A stretch of DNA of 64,000 nucleotides from NCBI GenBank assembly GCA_036656795.1, contig JAVXHR010000002.1, positions 1 to 64,000 on the forward strand, read 5' to 3'. Below, piece by piece: positions 43,597 to 52,181 of the stretch. This stretch comes from CAUPWF01 sp036656795. GTDB lineage: Bacteria > Bacillota > Clostridia > Lachnospirales > Lachnospiraceae. A program made the position numbers and the translations under genes. The notes under the pieces are model-generated. The model had not been told where the DNA came from, searched no databases, and was given only the letters and a program-made list of their open reading frames with translations. Positions within the stretch are counted from its first letter, which is position 1; the number at the start of each line of letters is the position of its first letter.

Positions 43597-44088
43597 TCAA
43601 ATATGTAGATTTACAAGCCGCTTCAACATCTCTCTTGCGACAATTCCAATCACCACCCCGGTTACAACACCTGCAATTAATAGCATTGGAACATAATAAA
43701 ACAAACTAATACTCTCTAAGACCATCATCGCCATGATAAGTTGTCCAATATTATGAAGAACACCACCCATAACACTAATACCTAATATACTAAATTTTTC
43801 ATTCTTTTTTAAAATCCACATACCGGTCAGGCTTAACAATCCACCTGAAAGACTATAAAGAATTCCAAATAAATTTCCAAATATAAATCCTGACAGCACA
43901 ACACGTACAATAGACAATATATAGACCTCTTTTAGTGTCATCTTGTACAATGCAACAATAATTATAAGATTGGCAAGTCCCAACTTTACTCCCGGAATAC
44001 CAATTTGAAATGGAATTAATGTTTCAATGTAACTGAAGATTAGTGCTAATGCTGTAAAAACTCCAAAATATGCAACTCTACTTTTCAA
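43597..44088 (-). CDS. Gx transporter family membrane protein
   Basis: The 163-residue protein has five or so TM segments and matches the family annotated as Gx transporter or heptaprenyl diphosphate synthase component I, an ECF S-component-like fold (GIPGVKLGLANLIII near residues 31-45). It is commonly next to a NusG domain II protein and ApbE, as here, so a role in flavin or quinone supply to extracytoplasmic electron transfer is plausible. The start codon is TTG with AGGAGG upstream. Confidence 0.82.
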   Translation of the reverse strand: MKSRVAYFGVFTALALIFSYIETLIPFQIGIPGVKLGLANLIIIVALYKMTLKEVYILSIVRVVLSGFIFGNLFGILYSLSGGLLSLTGMWILKKNEKFSILGISVMGGVLHNIGQLIMAMMVLESISLFYYVPMLLIAGVVTGVVIGIVAREMLKRLVNLHI

Positions 44089-44099
44089 AAAAATGCCTC

Positions 44100-44456
44100 C
44101 TAATTTGCAATAGCATCTATATCATTTTTTGTTCCATTATGAACTTCTACAATTATTTTATTTGGTAAACAAATAATGGTTTCTTTGTTTTTTGAAATCT
44201 TTGATTGATGTACACATATTTGATCCGGACAATTTGCCGATATCATAGTCGCTTTCTTTCCTTTAATCGCAAGGACATTCGTATTATTAATCTTAATCTT
44301 CTGATCAATATTCAAATCATAACTTCCATATTTTTTGCCATCTATTGTAATCTCTACATAAGTAGCATTGTCACCACTTAAGTACGCATGCAGACCAAAA
44401 GCTGTTCCTGCAATACATAAAATTACAACAATCAATATAAAATCATTTTTCTTCAT
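44100..44456 (-). CDS. NusG domain II-containing protein
   Basis: The 118-residue protein has an N-terminal membrane segment or signal peptide (about residues 5-24) and an exported NusG domain II-like fold with CPDQICVHQ near residues 77-85. The frame opens at 44555, but AAGGAG precedes the ATG at 44456. The family accompanies ApbE and Rnf/flavinylation loci; its molecular role is not established. It has its own promoter and is followed by the Gx gene. Confidence 0.85.
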   Translation of the reverse strand: MKKNDFILIVVILCIAGTAFGLHAYLSGDNATYVEITIDGKKYGSYDLNIDQKIKINNTNVLAIKGKKATMISANCPDQICVHQSKISKNKETIICLPNKIIVEVHNGTKNDIDAIAN

Positions 44457-44481
44457 GAAATGCTCCTTCTTTCTAACGTCT

Positions 44482-44510
44482 ATCTTAGCACATTTCATTT
44501 TATTATGCAA
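44482..44510 (-). promoter_or_regulatory. Promoter of the NusG II-Gx-ruvAB run
   Basis: TTGCAT (44505-44510), a 17-bp spacer and TAAGAT (44482-44487) with a TG extension on the minus strand. Confidence 0.6.
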
Positions 44511-44522
44511 CCACATGTTCGA

Positions 44523-44550
44523 TTGCATATCCATATATACATGATATACT
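44523..44550 (+). promoter_or_regulatory. apbE promoter
   Basis: TTGCAT (44523-44528), a 16-bp spacer and TATACT (44545-44550) with a TG extension, divergent from the NusG II promoter. The -35 boxes of the two promoters are about 12 bp apart. Confidence 0.6.
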
Positions 44551-44603
44551 ATCAATAAGAAAAATCAGATTCCATTCCACGAATCTATGAAATGAGGTCA
44601 ATC

Positions 44604-45596
44604 ATGTTATCCAGAATTAATACTATGAAAATATGTTTATTTTTTTTGCTTTCACTCTCTTTATGTAGTTGTAGTGCACCTACAAAAGAGCCCCTATCTA
44701 AGACAGATATGTTTTTTGATACCGTCATTACAATTCAACTGTATGATACCTCGGATACAGCCCTTTTAGAACAATGTTTTCAATTATGTAAAACCTATGA
44801 GAATAAATTCAGTCGTACCATTGAAACCAGTGAAATCTCTCGAATTAATCATGCAAATGGCTCCCCTGTAACTGTATCCGATGAAACCATCGAATTACTC
44901 CAGCAAGGACTTCGCTATTGCGAATTATCAAATGGTGCTTTTGATATTACCATCGCTCCTGTCAGTACCCTATGGGATTTCAAATCTAAAAAAGACATAG
45001 TCCCTACTCCTGACGCTGTCGCTTCTGCCATCAGTCATGTTGATTACCACAATATTCTTATTGATGGACAAACGGTAACCTTAACAGATCCTCAGGCCGC
45101 CATAGACCTCGGTGGAATTGCCAAAGGCTATATTGCTGATAAACTAAAAGAATACCTTGTAAAAAATGGTGTCAAACATGGTTTGATTAATCTAGGTGGT
45201 AACGTTCTTACAATCGGGACAAAATTAGATGGTTCTGATTTTACCATTGGAATTCAAAAACCATTTGATGAGCAAAACAAGCCAATTACTTCTATAAATG
45301 TAAATGATAAATCCGTTGTGTCTTCTGGAGTATATGAACGTTATTTTAAAATAGACAATAAACTGTATCATCATATCTTAGATACCGGTACCGGCTATCC
45401 AATAGAAAACCATCTGCTTGGAGTAACAATTATCTCGGATGCATCCGTAGATGGTGATGGACTTAGCACAACTTGCTTTGCACTTGGATTAGAAAAAGGA
45501 ATGGAATATATTAATAGTCAAAAAGACTTACAAGCAATTTTTATCACTGATGATTTTAAACTCCACTATTCGAACAATTTGAATGTAGCAAAATAA
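44604..45596 (+). CDS. apbE: FAD:protein FMN transferase ApbE (lipoprotein)
   Basis: ApbE covalently attaches FMN from FAD to threonine of extracytoplasmic flavoproteins such as RnfG and RnfD. The N-terminus carries a lipoprotein signal with a cysteine at SLCSC, so it is anchored outside the membrane. Motifs include AAIDLGGIAKGYIADKL near residue 170, INLGGNV near 198 and the metal-binding DGLSTTCFALG near 282. I use the ATG at 44604 (330 residues) with GAGGT upstream. It is one of three plus-strand genes, and the rnf operon lies about 1.4 kb downstream. Confidence 0.95.
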   Translation: MLSRINTMKICLFFLLSLSLCSCSAPTKEPLSKTDMFFDTVITIQLYDTSDTALLEQCFQLCKTYENKFSRTIETSEISRINHANGSPVTVSDETIELLQQGLRYCELSNGAFDITIAPVSTLWDFKSKKDIVPTPDAVASAISHVDYHNILIDGQTVTLTDPQAAIDLGGIAKGYIADKLKEYLVKNGVKHGLINLGGNVLTIGTKLDGSDFTIGIQKPFDEQNKPITSINVNDKSVVSSGVYERYFKIDNKLYHHILDTGTGYPIENHLLGVTIISDASVDGDGLSTTCFALGLEKGMEYINSQKDLQAIFITDDFKLHYSNNLNVAK

Positions 45597-45623
45597 ATCA
45601 CAAACAATTTTTCCATGCAATTT

Positions 45624-45654
45624 AAAAACCCAGTATGATATGTACTGGGTTTTT
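45624..45654. terminator. Bidirectional terminator after apbE
   Basis: A 12-bp stem, AAAAACCCAGTA with its complement, and a 7-nt loop, with T-tract on the plus strand and A-tract pairing giving T on the other strand. It lies between convergent apbE and the Q/N-rich protein gene. Confidence 0.85.
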
Positions 45655-45671
45655 ACGTGTTAAATTAAATG

Positions 45672-46253
45672 CTAAAAGCTAAATCCACCTACTGCACTTG
45701 AGATTCCTGCAGCAAAGAAAGCAAAAAATATAATAGATATCAAAAGAGAAATTCCTGATACAATTAACGCTGCTCTACAATAATTGCGTCTGTTTACATT
45801 TCCCTGTTTCCCAAATGCCCATATAAAATAGAATACAATCCCCACACCGCAAGGAATAAGAAGTACCAATAATGTTAACAGCCAATCCCCCATAGACATT
45901 GGTGTCGTATCAAACTCTTGAGTATAATTCGAATTATATCCTGTCCCTTGTGCATAATTTGGTTGTGCTTGGCCATTGTTTGATTGTGTCTGCTGATTTT
46001 GAGTCTGTGAATTTTCTGATTGTGTCTGCTGATTTTGAGACTGTATAACATCTTGTGGCACAACATATCCTGTGCTTTGTACCGGATTTGGATCCTCATA
46101 GGTTGTTGTGGTTGATTCCACCATAACCGGTATTGTATTGCTTAATTCTCCACTTGATTCTGTACCACTCGTTTCCACATTGACTGGTGCTTCATTAGCC
46201 AACTCTGTTTTATGTTCATTTACATCTTCTGGTATATTTTGATTTTCATCCAT
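45672..46253 (-). CDS. Two-TM protein with Q/N-rich N-terminal region
   Basis: The 193-residue protein starts with an acidic disordered region, then a Gln/Asn/Ser/Thr-rich stretch at about residues 70-110, and ends in two TM segments (about 132-150 and 165-185) separated by GKQGNVNRRNYCRA. This resembles DUF4190/CD225-like small membrane proteins, but I cannot assign one. The frame opens at 46295; AGGAGG precedes the ATG at 46253. It lies next to a DUF2752 gene. Confidence 0.72.
   Translation of the reverse strand: MDENQNIPEDVNEHKTELANEAPVNVETSGTESSGELSNTIPVMVESTTTTYEDPNPVQSTGYVVPQDVIQSQNQQTQSENSQTQNQQTQSNNGQAQPNYAQGTGYNSNYTQEFDTTPMSMGDWLLTLLVLLIPCGVGIVFYFIWAFGKQGNVNRRNYCRAALIVSGISLLISIIFFAFFAAGISSAVGGFSF
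45981..46045. repeat. Two-copy 28-bp direct repeat in the Q/N-rich coding region
   Basis: The units at 45981-46008 and 46018-46045 differ at one base and start 37 bp apart. They encode QxQNQQTQS-like stretches, so the duplication lengthens the low-complexity region. The spacing and copy number do not fit a CRISPR array. Confidence 0.75.
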
Positions 46254-46324
46254 GTTGTATCCTCCTACAAAATTTATTGAATATAATTTTATCATGTTTT
46301 ATTCCATTATACAATACCATCACA

Positions 46325-46783
46325 TTATCTTCGTATAAAGTAATACAGCTGTGCCAATAGATTCGAATTGTAATATGACATTGGTGGAATACTTGGGAAT
46401 GTAGTAACCATACGGAAAAAGTAATATGCAATCATTGCTACAATAAAAACCAAGAAAGGGATTTTTAATATTCCAATTTTTTTCCTCAGTATATATCGTA
46501 TAGTAATAAATAAAAGAATAAATCCTATCACTCCATAGATAAATGGATGTATCTTCCACGCCAATGCAAAATCACCACGCAATAATGCAACGCCTGCTCT
46601 TGTCATTCCACATGCTGGACATGGATATCCCGTTACCATTACCATGGGACAAGAACTATAACATACACATTGAATAAATGTAAAATATACTATAATTACA
46701 AATAATGCCACTTTATTTTGCCATATATCAAGACAAAATAATTTCCAGGCATCTTTTATAATTTGTGAAATGGATCGTTTCAA
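46325..46783 (-). CDS. DUF2752 domain membrane protein
   Basis: The 152-residue protein has about three TM segments and the DUF2752 signature CPACGMTRAG near residues 54-63. Function is unknown; the cysteine pair might bind a metal. The start codon is TTG with AGAGGTG upstream. It is followed by the Q/N-rich two-TM gene, a pairing that suggests a common envelope role. Confidence 0.82.
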   Translation of the reverse strand: MKRSISQIIKDAWKLFCLDIWQNKVALFVIIVYFTFIQCVCYSSCPMVMVTGYPCPACGMTRAGVALLRGDFALAWKIHPFIYGVIGFILLFITIRYILRKKIGILKIPFLVFIVAMIAYYFFRMVTTFPSIPPMSYYNSNLLAQLYYFIRR

Positions 46784-46913
46784 TTTTTCACCTCTTTATT
46801 TGGTATCTGTTTTAAAGTATACAAAAGTTTTCTCTTGTTCTAGTATACCAAATGTAACATGAAAAACAACCATAAATCTATTGTTTTATTCTCAACACAT
46901 CTTGAATATAGAG

Positions 46914-46952
46914 AAAAGTCATAGGATATATGGTGCATATCCTATGACTTTT
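46914..46952 (-). terminator. Terminator of the rnf operon
   Basis: A 16-bp perfect stem, AAAAGTCATAGGATAT with its complement, around a 7-nt loop. It ends the rnfCDGEAB transcript on the minus strand; a T-rich stretch follows. Confidence 0.85.
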
Positions 46953-46979
46953 CTTAAGGACGAAATATCTCCTTTTGTT

Positions 46980-47777
46980 CTATATAAATTGTATGATTTT
47001 CTTTGGACATTTTTCCGCACATGCACCACAATTAGTACATTTATCCGGATCTATATGAGCAATATTGTCTACCACTGTGATTGCACCTGTTGGACATACT
47101 TTCTCACACATCTTACAGCCAATACAACCAACAGAACATGCAGCCATAACATCTTTCCCTTTATCTTTAGAGCTACATTGTACTAATGTTTTTTGTTCAT
47201 AAGGAACAAATTCAATTAGATTCTTTGGACAAGCGGTAATACATTTCCCACACGCCTTACAAGCATCCTTATCTACCACTGCAACACCATCTACGATGTG
47301 AATTGCATCAAATGGACAGGCTTTTACACATGTACCATATCCATGGCAACCATAATTACATGATTTTGGACCACCATTTTGCACAAAATTCATCATCACA
47401 CAGTCTTCAAGACCGGAATAATTATAATCTTGCTTTGCTTTATCACAAGTACCTGCACATTTCACAAATGCTACCATGTGTTTGGTCTCACCTGCTGATT
47501 GGCCCATAATCTCACCAATTAATGCTGCAACCGGAGCTCCACCTACAGGGCAACCGCCTATTTCCGCTTCTCCCTTTACAATTGCCGAAGCAAGTCCTGA
47601 ACACCCGGCATATCCACAACCACCACAGTTATTTCCTGGAAGTACACCTGCGATTGCTTCTTCTCTTTCATCTGTTTCTACTGCAAACTTTTTACCTGCA
47701 AATCCTAGAAAAACACCGATGAATAAACCGGTTCCGCCTACGATAGCTGCAGCAATTATAATACCCATTACATTCAT
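46980..47777 (-). CDS. rnfB: Rnf complex subunit RnfB, iron-sulfur protein
   Basis: RnfB receives electrons from reduced ferredoxin in the Rnf complex. The 265-residue protein has an N-terminal TM anchor (about 4-26), the CGGCGYAGC four-cysteine cluster near residue 51, and four further [4Fe-4S] motifs (CNYGC...CVKACP, CKACGKCITACP, CIGCKMCEKVCP, CTNCGACAEKCP). AGGAGG precedes the ATG. It is last in the operon. Confidence 0.97.
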   Translation of the reverse strand: MNVMGIIIAAAIVGGTGLFIGVFLGFAGKKFAVETDEREEAIAGVLPGNNCGGCGYAGCSGLASAIVKGEAEIGGCPVGGAPVAALIGEIMGQSAGETKHMVAFVKCAGTCDKAKQDYNYSGLEDCVMMNFVQNGGPKSCNYGCHGYGTCVKACPFDAIHIVDGVAVVDKDACKACGKCITACPKNLIEFVPYEQKTLVQCSSKDKGKDVMAACSVGCIGCKMCEKVCPTGAITVVDNIAHIDPDKCTNCGACAEKCPKKIIQFI

Positions 47778-47789
47778 TATTATGTCCTC

Positions 47790-48365
47790 CTATATTAGTC
47801 CTGAAAATCCAAAGAAAGCAATTGCCATCAGTCCAGATGTTATTAGAACGATTGGCATTCCTCTAAAGGATGGTGACACGTCATTATTAACGGTTTTCTC
47901 ACGAATTCCAGCCATAATAACGATTGCAATTGTAAATCCAACTGCTGTTGCAAGACCATTTACTACACCTGTGATAATATTATATTCTTTTTGTACATTG
48001 GTTAATGCAACACCTAATACAGCACAGTTTGTTGTAATAAGAGGCAAATACACGCCCAACGAATTATACAATGCCGGCATAGATTTCTTTAAAAACATCT
48101 CTACAAATTGCACTAATGCCGCAATCACAAGGATAAATACAATAGTTTGTAAATATTCAAAATGAAGTGGTACTAAAATAAACTGATACGTCGCACCTGT
48201 AAAAAATGAAGCAATTGTTAATACAAAACAAACTGCGCCACCCATACCCGCTGCTGTCTCTACTTTCTTAGAAACACCTAGAAATGGACATAATCCCAAG
48301 AATTGGCTCAGTACAACGTTATTTACTAATGCAGATCCAATAGCAACTAATAATAATTCTTTCAT
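47790..48365 (-). CDS. rnfA: Rnf complex subunit RnfA
   Basis: RnfA is an integral membrane subunit (191 residues, six TM segments) homologous to NqrE; it forms the membrane core with RnfE and binds an iron-sulfur centre between them through conserved cysteines such as those in LGLCPFLG near residue 26 and TTNCAV near 112. GGGGGTAAG precedes the ATG. It lies between rnfE and rnfB. Confidence 0.97.
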   Translation of the reverse strand: MKELLLVAIGSALVNNVVLSQFLGLCPFLGVSKKVETAAGMGGAVCFVLTIASFFTGATYQFILVPLHFEYLQTIVFILVIAALVQFVEMFLKKSMPALYNSLGVYLPLITTNCAVLGVALTNVQKEYNIITGVVNGLATAVGFTIAIVIMAGIREKTVNNDVSPSFRGMPIVLITSGLMAIAFFGFSGLI

Positions 48366-48378
48366 CTGTACTTACCCC

Positions 48379-49092
48379 CTATTCTTTCTCGCTGCCGGTA
48401 GGGAATATATTTCCGCCACCACAAGCACCATTTCCACAACTTGTACAACCACCATCACAACCTGTTGTATTCGTCTCAGTTACTACTACCGATTTCTTTT
48501 TCTTTGCATTTTTCACTTTATTTTGAAGTGCAACAAGGCTTGCCAATACAAAGAATGCACCTGGTGCCAAGATAAAGATTGTAATTGGTTCATAAGATTT
48601 TGGCATGATTTGTGCACCAAATATTTGACCTGCACCAATAATTTCTCTTACAATACCAATACTTGTAAGTCCAACTGTAAATCCTAGTCCCATACCAACA
48701 CCATCAAAAATAGATGGTAACACTGGATTCTTGGAAGCATAACTTTCTGCTCTTCCTAAGATGATACAGTTTACTACAATCAATGGAATATACAAACCTA
48801 AAGAATCATATAAACTCGGGATAAATCCTTCTAATAAAAATTGTATAATCGTAACAAATGAGGCAACTACCACAATAAAAGCTGGTACACGTACACTGTC
48901 AGGAATTATTTTACGTAACATTGAAATAAACATATTAGACATAATCAACACAACCGTTGTCGTAAGTCCCATACCAAGACCATTAATAGCAGAAGTTGTA
49001 ACTGCTAGTGTAGGACACATACCTAACATAAGAACGAAGGTAGGATTTTCTTTTACGAGACCATTAAAGACTCTTTCCGTACATTTATTCAT
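48379..49092 (-). CDS. rnfE: Rnf complex subunit RnfE with Cys-rich tail
   Basis: RnfE is the pseudo-twofold partner of RnfA in the membrane (homologous to NqrD). The core has six TM segments in about 200 residues with GMCPTLAV near residue 25 and VNCIILG near 110. After the last TM the protein continues with a lysine stretch and an unusual Cys/Gly tail, CDGGCTSCGNGACGGG. I start at the ATG at 49092 with a triple-GGA purine stretch upstream; it overlaps rnfG by 8 bp. Confidence 0.95.
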   Translation of the reverse strand: MNKCTERVFNGLVKENPTFVLMLGMCPTLAVTTSAINGLGMGLTTTVVLIMSNMFISMLRKIIPDSVRVPAFIVVVASFVTIIQFLLEGFIPSLYDSLGLYIPLIVVNCIILGRAESYASKNPVLPSIFDGVGMGLGFTVGLTSIGIVREIIGAGQIFGAQIMPKSYEPITIFILAPGAFFVLASLVALQNKVKNAKKKKSVVVTETNTTGCDGGCTSCGNGACGGGNIFPTGSEKE

Positions 49093-49702
49093 TTGCACTA
49101 CCTCCTCCTAATACATTTTGAAAATATACAAGCGCTGCATTCACTTCGTTAGTAACAGCATTTGTTGTAACAGTTGCACCACTTAAAGCATCAATCTCAT
49201 TATCTTCTTTGGCGCCTGTTTTTGTATATTGAAAACTTTCAACCTTTTTATCTTTAAATTGATCTTGGAAAGTACTTTCTGTTGCTTTCATACCAAGTCC
49301 TGCTGTTTCACTAATAGATAGAATCGCAATACCTTTTACCGTTCCATCGCTCATAATTCCAACAGATACTTTGATTTCTCCACCATAGCCTTCTTTAGAA
49401 ATTGCAGTAATTACATATCCAATTTCTTTTCCATTAGCATCTTTTGCTACAGCTACTTCCTCAATTACATCACCGGTAAGATCTGCTTCTGTTAATGCTT
49501 TCTCAGCTTCTTTTGCATCAAAATCCGTATAAGTCTCAAAGTCCTTTGCTTCTGAAATGACAGTCTTATAAGCTTCTTGTTTTGCCTTTTCTTTTGCAAC
49601 CATAATTGGATCTTTTGTAATCTCATATACCAGGCCAAGTAAAACACCTGCAATTAATGTAATCGTTGTAATAATAATTGTATTTTTTAGAATTTTATTC
49701 AT
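49085..49702 (-). CDS. rnfG: Rnf complex subunit RnfG, FMN-binding
   Basis: RnfG is a membrane-anchored extracytoplasmic subunit that carries FMN covalently bound to threonine. The 205-residue protein has an N-terminal TM helix (about 6-27) and the FMN attachment sequence LSGATVTTNAV near residues 176-186, the substrate of ApbE. It starts directly at the end of rnfD (1-bp overlap) and overlaps rnfE. Confidence 0.96.
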   Translation of the reverse strand: MNKILKNTIIITTITLIAGVLLGLVYEITKDPIMVAKEKAKQEAYKTVISEAKDFETYTDFDAKEAEKALTEADLTGDVIEEVAVAKDANGKEIGYVITAISKEGYGGEIKVSVGIMSDGTVKGIAILSISETAGLGMKATESTFQDQFKDKKVESFQYTKTGAKEDNEIDALSGATVTTNAVTNEVNAALVYFQNVLGGGSANE

Positions 49703-50634
49703 TATTTTTCGCCTCCTTTACCAAATGGTTTTGGAAGAGTAACTCTTTCAATCAATGGAACTAAAAGATTGCTGAAGATAATTGCATAAGACACACCTTC
49801 TGCCGATGCACCAAATAGTCTGAATAATCCTGTAAGTACGCCAAGACAAATTCCATATACAATCTGCCCGGTCTTCGTAATAGGCGAAGTAACATAATCA
49901 GTTGCCATAAACCAAGCACCTAACATCAAACCACCACCACACAAATGTGCTGTGATATATTGTGCATCAATCCCATGTCCACCAAAAATCACAATAAAAA
50001 TAACAAATGAAACAATATATGTACCAGGAATACGAAGATCAATCACTCCCATAAGTAATAAGAAGATTGCACCAATCATAATTGCAATTACAGACGTTTC
50101 CCCGATAGTACCTCTGATATTTCCAAGCAACATACTCATTGTATCTACGTCTTCTCCTGCTTTTAATGCCGCAAGTGGTGTTGCTCCGGATACACCATCA
50201 TAGATAAATGTTGTCATTCTTCCTGTAAATGATATAAGTAAAAAGCATCTGGCGCCAAGTGCAGGGTTCATAAAGTTTTGTCCCAATCCGCCAAACAATT
50301 GTTTTACAACCAGGATTGCAAAGATACTACCAATAACGCCCATCCACCAAGGTGCAGATGCCGGTAGATTAAGTGCTAACAGAAGACCTGTTACAACTGC
50401 ACTATAATCACCAATGGTAATCTTTTTATGCATTAATTTTTCATAGATATATTCTGTTACAACTGCCGTTACCACAGTTACTAATACAAGTAACCATGCA
50501 TTTTGATCTCTAAAATTATAGATACCAAATACCGTTGCCGGTAATAGTGCAATGACAACCATTAACATAATATTACCGGTAGTCACCTTATTACGTATAT
50601 GTGGTGAAGATGATATATTTAAATTCTCACTCAC
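49702..50634 (-). CDS. rnfD: Rnf complex subunit RnfD, FMN-binding membrane protein
   Basis: RnfD is homologous to NqrB, with about nine TM segments in 310 residues and a covalently bound FMN on the threonine of GVSGATPLA near residues 143-151. The start codon is GTG with AGAGGTG upstream. It is encoded between rnfC and rnfG. Confidence 0.96.
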   Translation of the reverse strand: MSENLNISSSPHIRNKVTTGNIMLMVVIALLPATVFGIYNFRDQNAWLLVLVTVVTAVVTEYIYEKLMHKKITIGDYSAVVTGLLLALNLPASAPWWMGVIGSIFAILVVKQLFGGLGQNFMNPALGARCFLLISFTGRMTTFIYDGVSGATPLAALKAGEDVDTMSMLLGNIRGTIGETSVIAIMIGAIFLLLMGVIDLRIPGTYIVSFVIFIVIFGGHGIDAQYITAHLCGGGLMLGAWFMATDYVTSPITKTGQIVYGICLGVLTGLFRLFGASAEGVSYAIIFSNLLVPLIERVTLPKPFGKGGEK

Positions 50635-50651
50635 TTTTGTTCACCTCTTTC

Positions 50652-51968
50652 TTATTTTTTCCGATTCGCTAATGCAATCTTTCTCATAGAACCTATCGAT
50701 TGTTTCAATGGTCGCTTCGCAGGGCATACATAACTACAAGAACCACACTCTACACATTCTAAACCGTGATGCGCTGTAAAGGTTTCTTCGTCATGTTGTT
50801 CCGCGTAATCTGCCAATCTAGAAGGAATAATCCTACTAGGACAAATCTCTACACATCTCCCACAATTGATACATGGACTTGACTCATGCATTGCTACTTC
50901 ATCTTTTATAAAACAAAGAATAGAGGAAGATGTCTTTGTAATTGGTGTATCTAATGTAAACATACTAAATCCCATCATTGGTCCACCAGAGATAATCTTT
51001 TCTGGATCTCCGTTAAAACCACCTGCTGCTTCTACTAATTCAGCTTGATTCATTCCAAAAAGTGCAATAAAATTCCCAGGATTTTTCACTCCATCTCCAC
51101 TTACCGTTACCGCTCTTGATAGAGTTGGTTTTCCTTCCATAACAGCTTTTTGAATAGCAATCATCGTTTCAACATTATCAACTACACAGCCTGCATCTGC
51201 TGGGAGCATACTAGAATTAATTGCTCTTCCTGTTGTTGCATAAATCAATTGACGCTCTGCACCTTGTGGATACTTAGTCTTTAACGCCATTACCTCCATG
51301 CGTGGTTCATCTTTTACTAATTCTTTTAATTTTGCAATACAATCCGGTTTATTGTCTTCTATACCAAATATTCCTTTTGCATTGTCAAACAACTGAAGTA
51401 CCACTTTCATTCCATTGATAAGTAATTCTGGTGATTCAAGCATTCTTCTATAGTCTGCCGTAATATACGGTTCACATTCTGCACAGTTTGCTATCACATA
51501 TTCTATCTTATCCGGTTCTTTTGGTGAAAGTTTCACATGGGTTGGAAATCCAGCACCACCCATACCAACAACACCTGCACCTCCAATTAATTTTATAATC
51601 TCTTCTTTCGTTAATTCTTCGAAAGGTTTTACAGGATCGTATGTCACCTCATTATACTCGCCATCGTTTTCAACCACGATACAGTTCACTTTTGAACCCG
51701 TGGCATTAAAATGTGGCTCAATTGCTTTGACTGTTCCGGATACCGCTGAATATACCGGCGCAGAGACAAAGCCTCCCGCATCTGCAATCCTTTGACCCTT
51801 CAATACTTGTTGTCCCACTTCAACCGCTAAACTAGCAGGAGCACCAATGTGTTGAGAAAGCGGATAAACCAAATCGCCTGTTGGCATTACTTCTACAAGA
51901 GCTTTGTCTTTTGCCAATCGTTTTCCATCATCCGGATGGATTCCACCCTTAAATGTTAAAAGTCCCAT
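50652..51968 (-). CDS. rnfC: Rnf complex subunit RnfC, NAD-binding
   Basis: RnfC is the peripheral NADH/FMN-binding subunit. The 438-residue protein has the flavin/NAD domain with GGAGVVGMGGAGFPTH near residues 129-144, a SLBB-like region, and two [4Fe-4S] motifs, CINCGRCVEICP near 371 and CVECGSCSYVCP near 410. GGAAGG precedes the ATG. It is first in the operon, with a promoter 30-60 bp upstream. Confidence 0.97.
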   Translation of the reverse strand: MGLLTFKGGIHPDDGKRLAKDKALVEVMPTGDLVYPLSQHIGAPASLAVEVGQQVLKGQRIADAGGFVSAPVYSAVSGTVKAIEPHFNATGSKVNCIVVENDGEYNEVTYDPVKPFEELTKEEIIKLIGGAGVVGMGGAGFPTHVKLSPKEPDKIEYVIANCAECEPYITADYRRMLESPELLINGMKVVLQLFDNAKGIFGIEDNKPDCIAKLKELVKDEPRMEVMALKTKYPQGAERQLIYATTGRAINSSMLPADAGCVVDNVETMIAIQKAVMEGKPTLSRAVTVSGDGVKNPGNFIALFGMNQAELVEAAGGFNGDPEKIISGGPMMGFSMFTLDTPITKTSSSILCFIKDEVAMHESSPCINCGRCVEICPSRIIPSRLADYAEQHDEETFTAHHGLECVECGSCSYVCPAKRPLKQSIGSMRKIALANRKK

Positions 51969-51996
51969 TCTTTTTTCCTTCCTTCCTTATATTCTT

Positions 51997-52002
51997 ATTA
52001 TA
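51997..52002 (-). promoter_or_regulatory. rnf operon promoter (-10)
   Basis: An extended -10 (TG-A-TATAAT) lies about 30 bp upstream of rnfC on the minus strand. The region where the -35 would fall (52020-52026) is only T-rich on that strand, so this is an extended -10 type promoter. Confidence 0.5.
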
Positions 52003-52122
52003 TCATACAAGAAACTACACAAAAAATCTATGAATACCTTGTAATTCCTTGTATATTTACCCGTACATCTTGATGCATTTTTAACACAATTGGATATTTT
52101 TTTCACACAGCCCTATACGCAA

Positions 52123-52152
52123 ATAGATAGAGGCCTCTAAGCCTCTATCTAT
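52123..52152 (-). terminator. Hairpin after the S1-domain gene
   Basis: A 12-bp stem (52123-52134 with 52141-52152) and a 6-nt loop lie 30 bp past the S1-domain gene stop. The T-tract is weak, so it may act as a processing or stabilising hairpin as well as a terminator. Confidence 0.6.
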
Positions 52153-52181
52153 GTATCCACGTTATGATTCTATACAACTTT

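Noticed and set aside
45981..46045. Direct repeats resembling a tiny CRISPR array
   Set aside because: Only two units, with a 9-bp gap, in frame in a Q/N-rich coding region; no cas genes nearby.
47476..48165. A 229-codon plus-strand frame opposite rnfB and rnfA
   Set aside because: It is antisense to two certain genes, is rich in Pro, Thr and Ile as expected for a shadow frame, and has no ribosome binding site or known domain.
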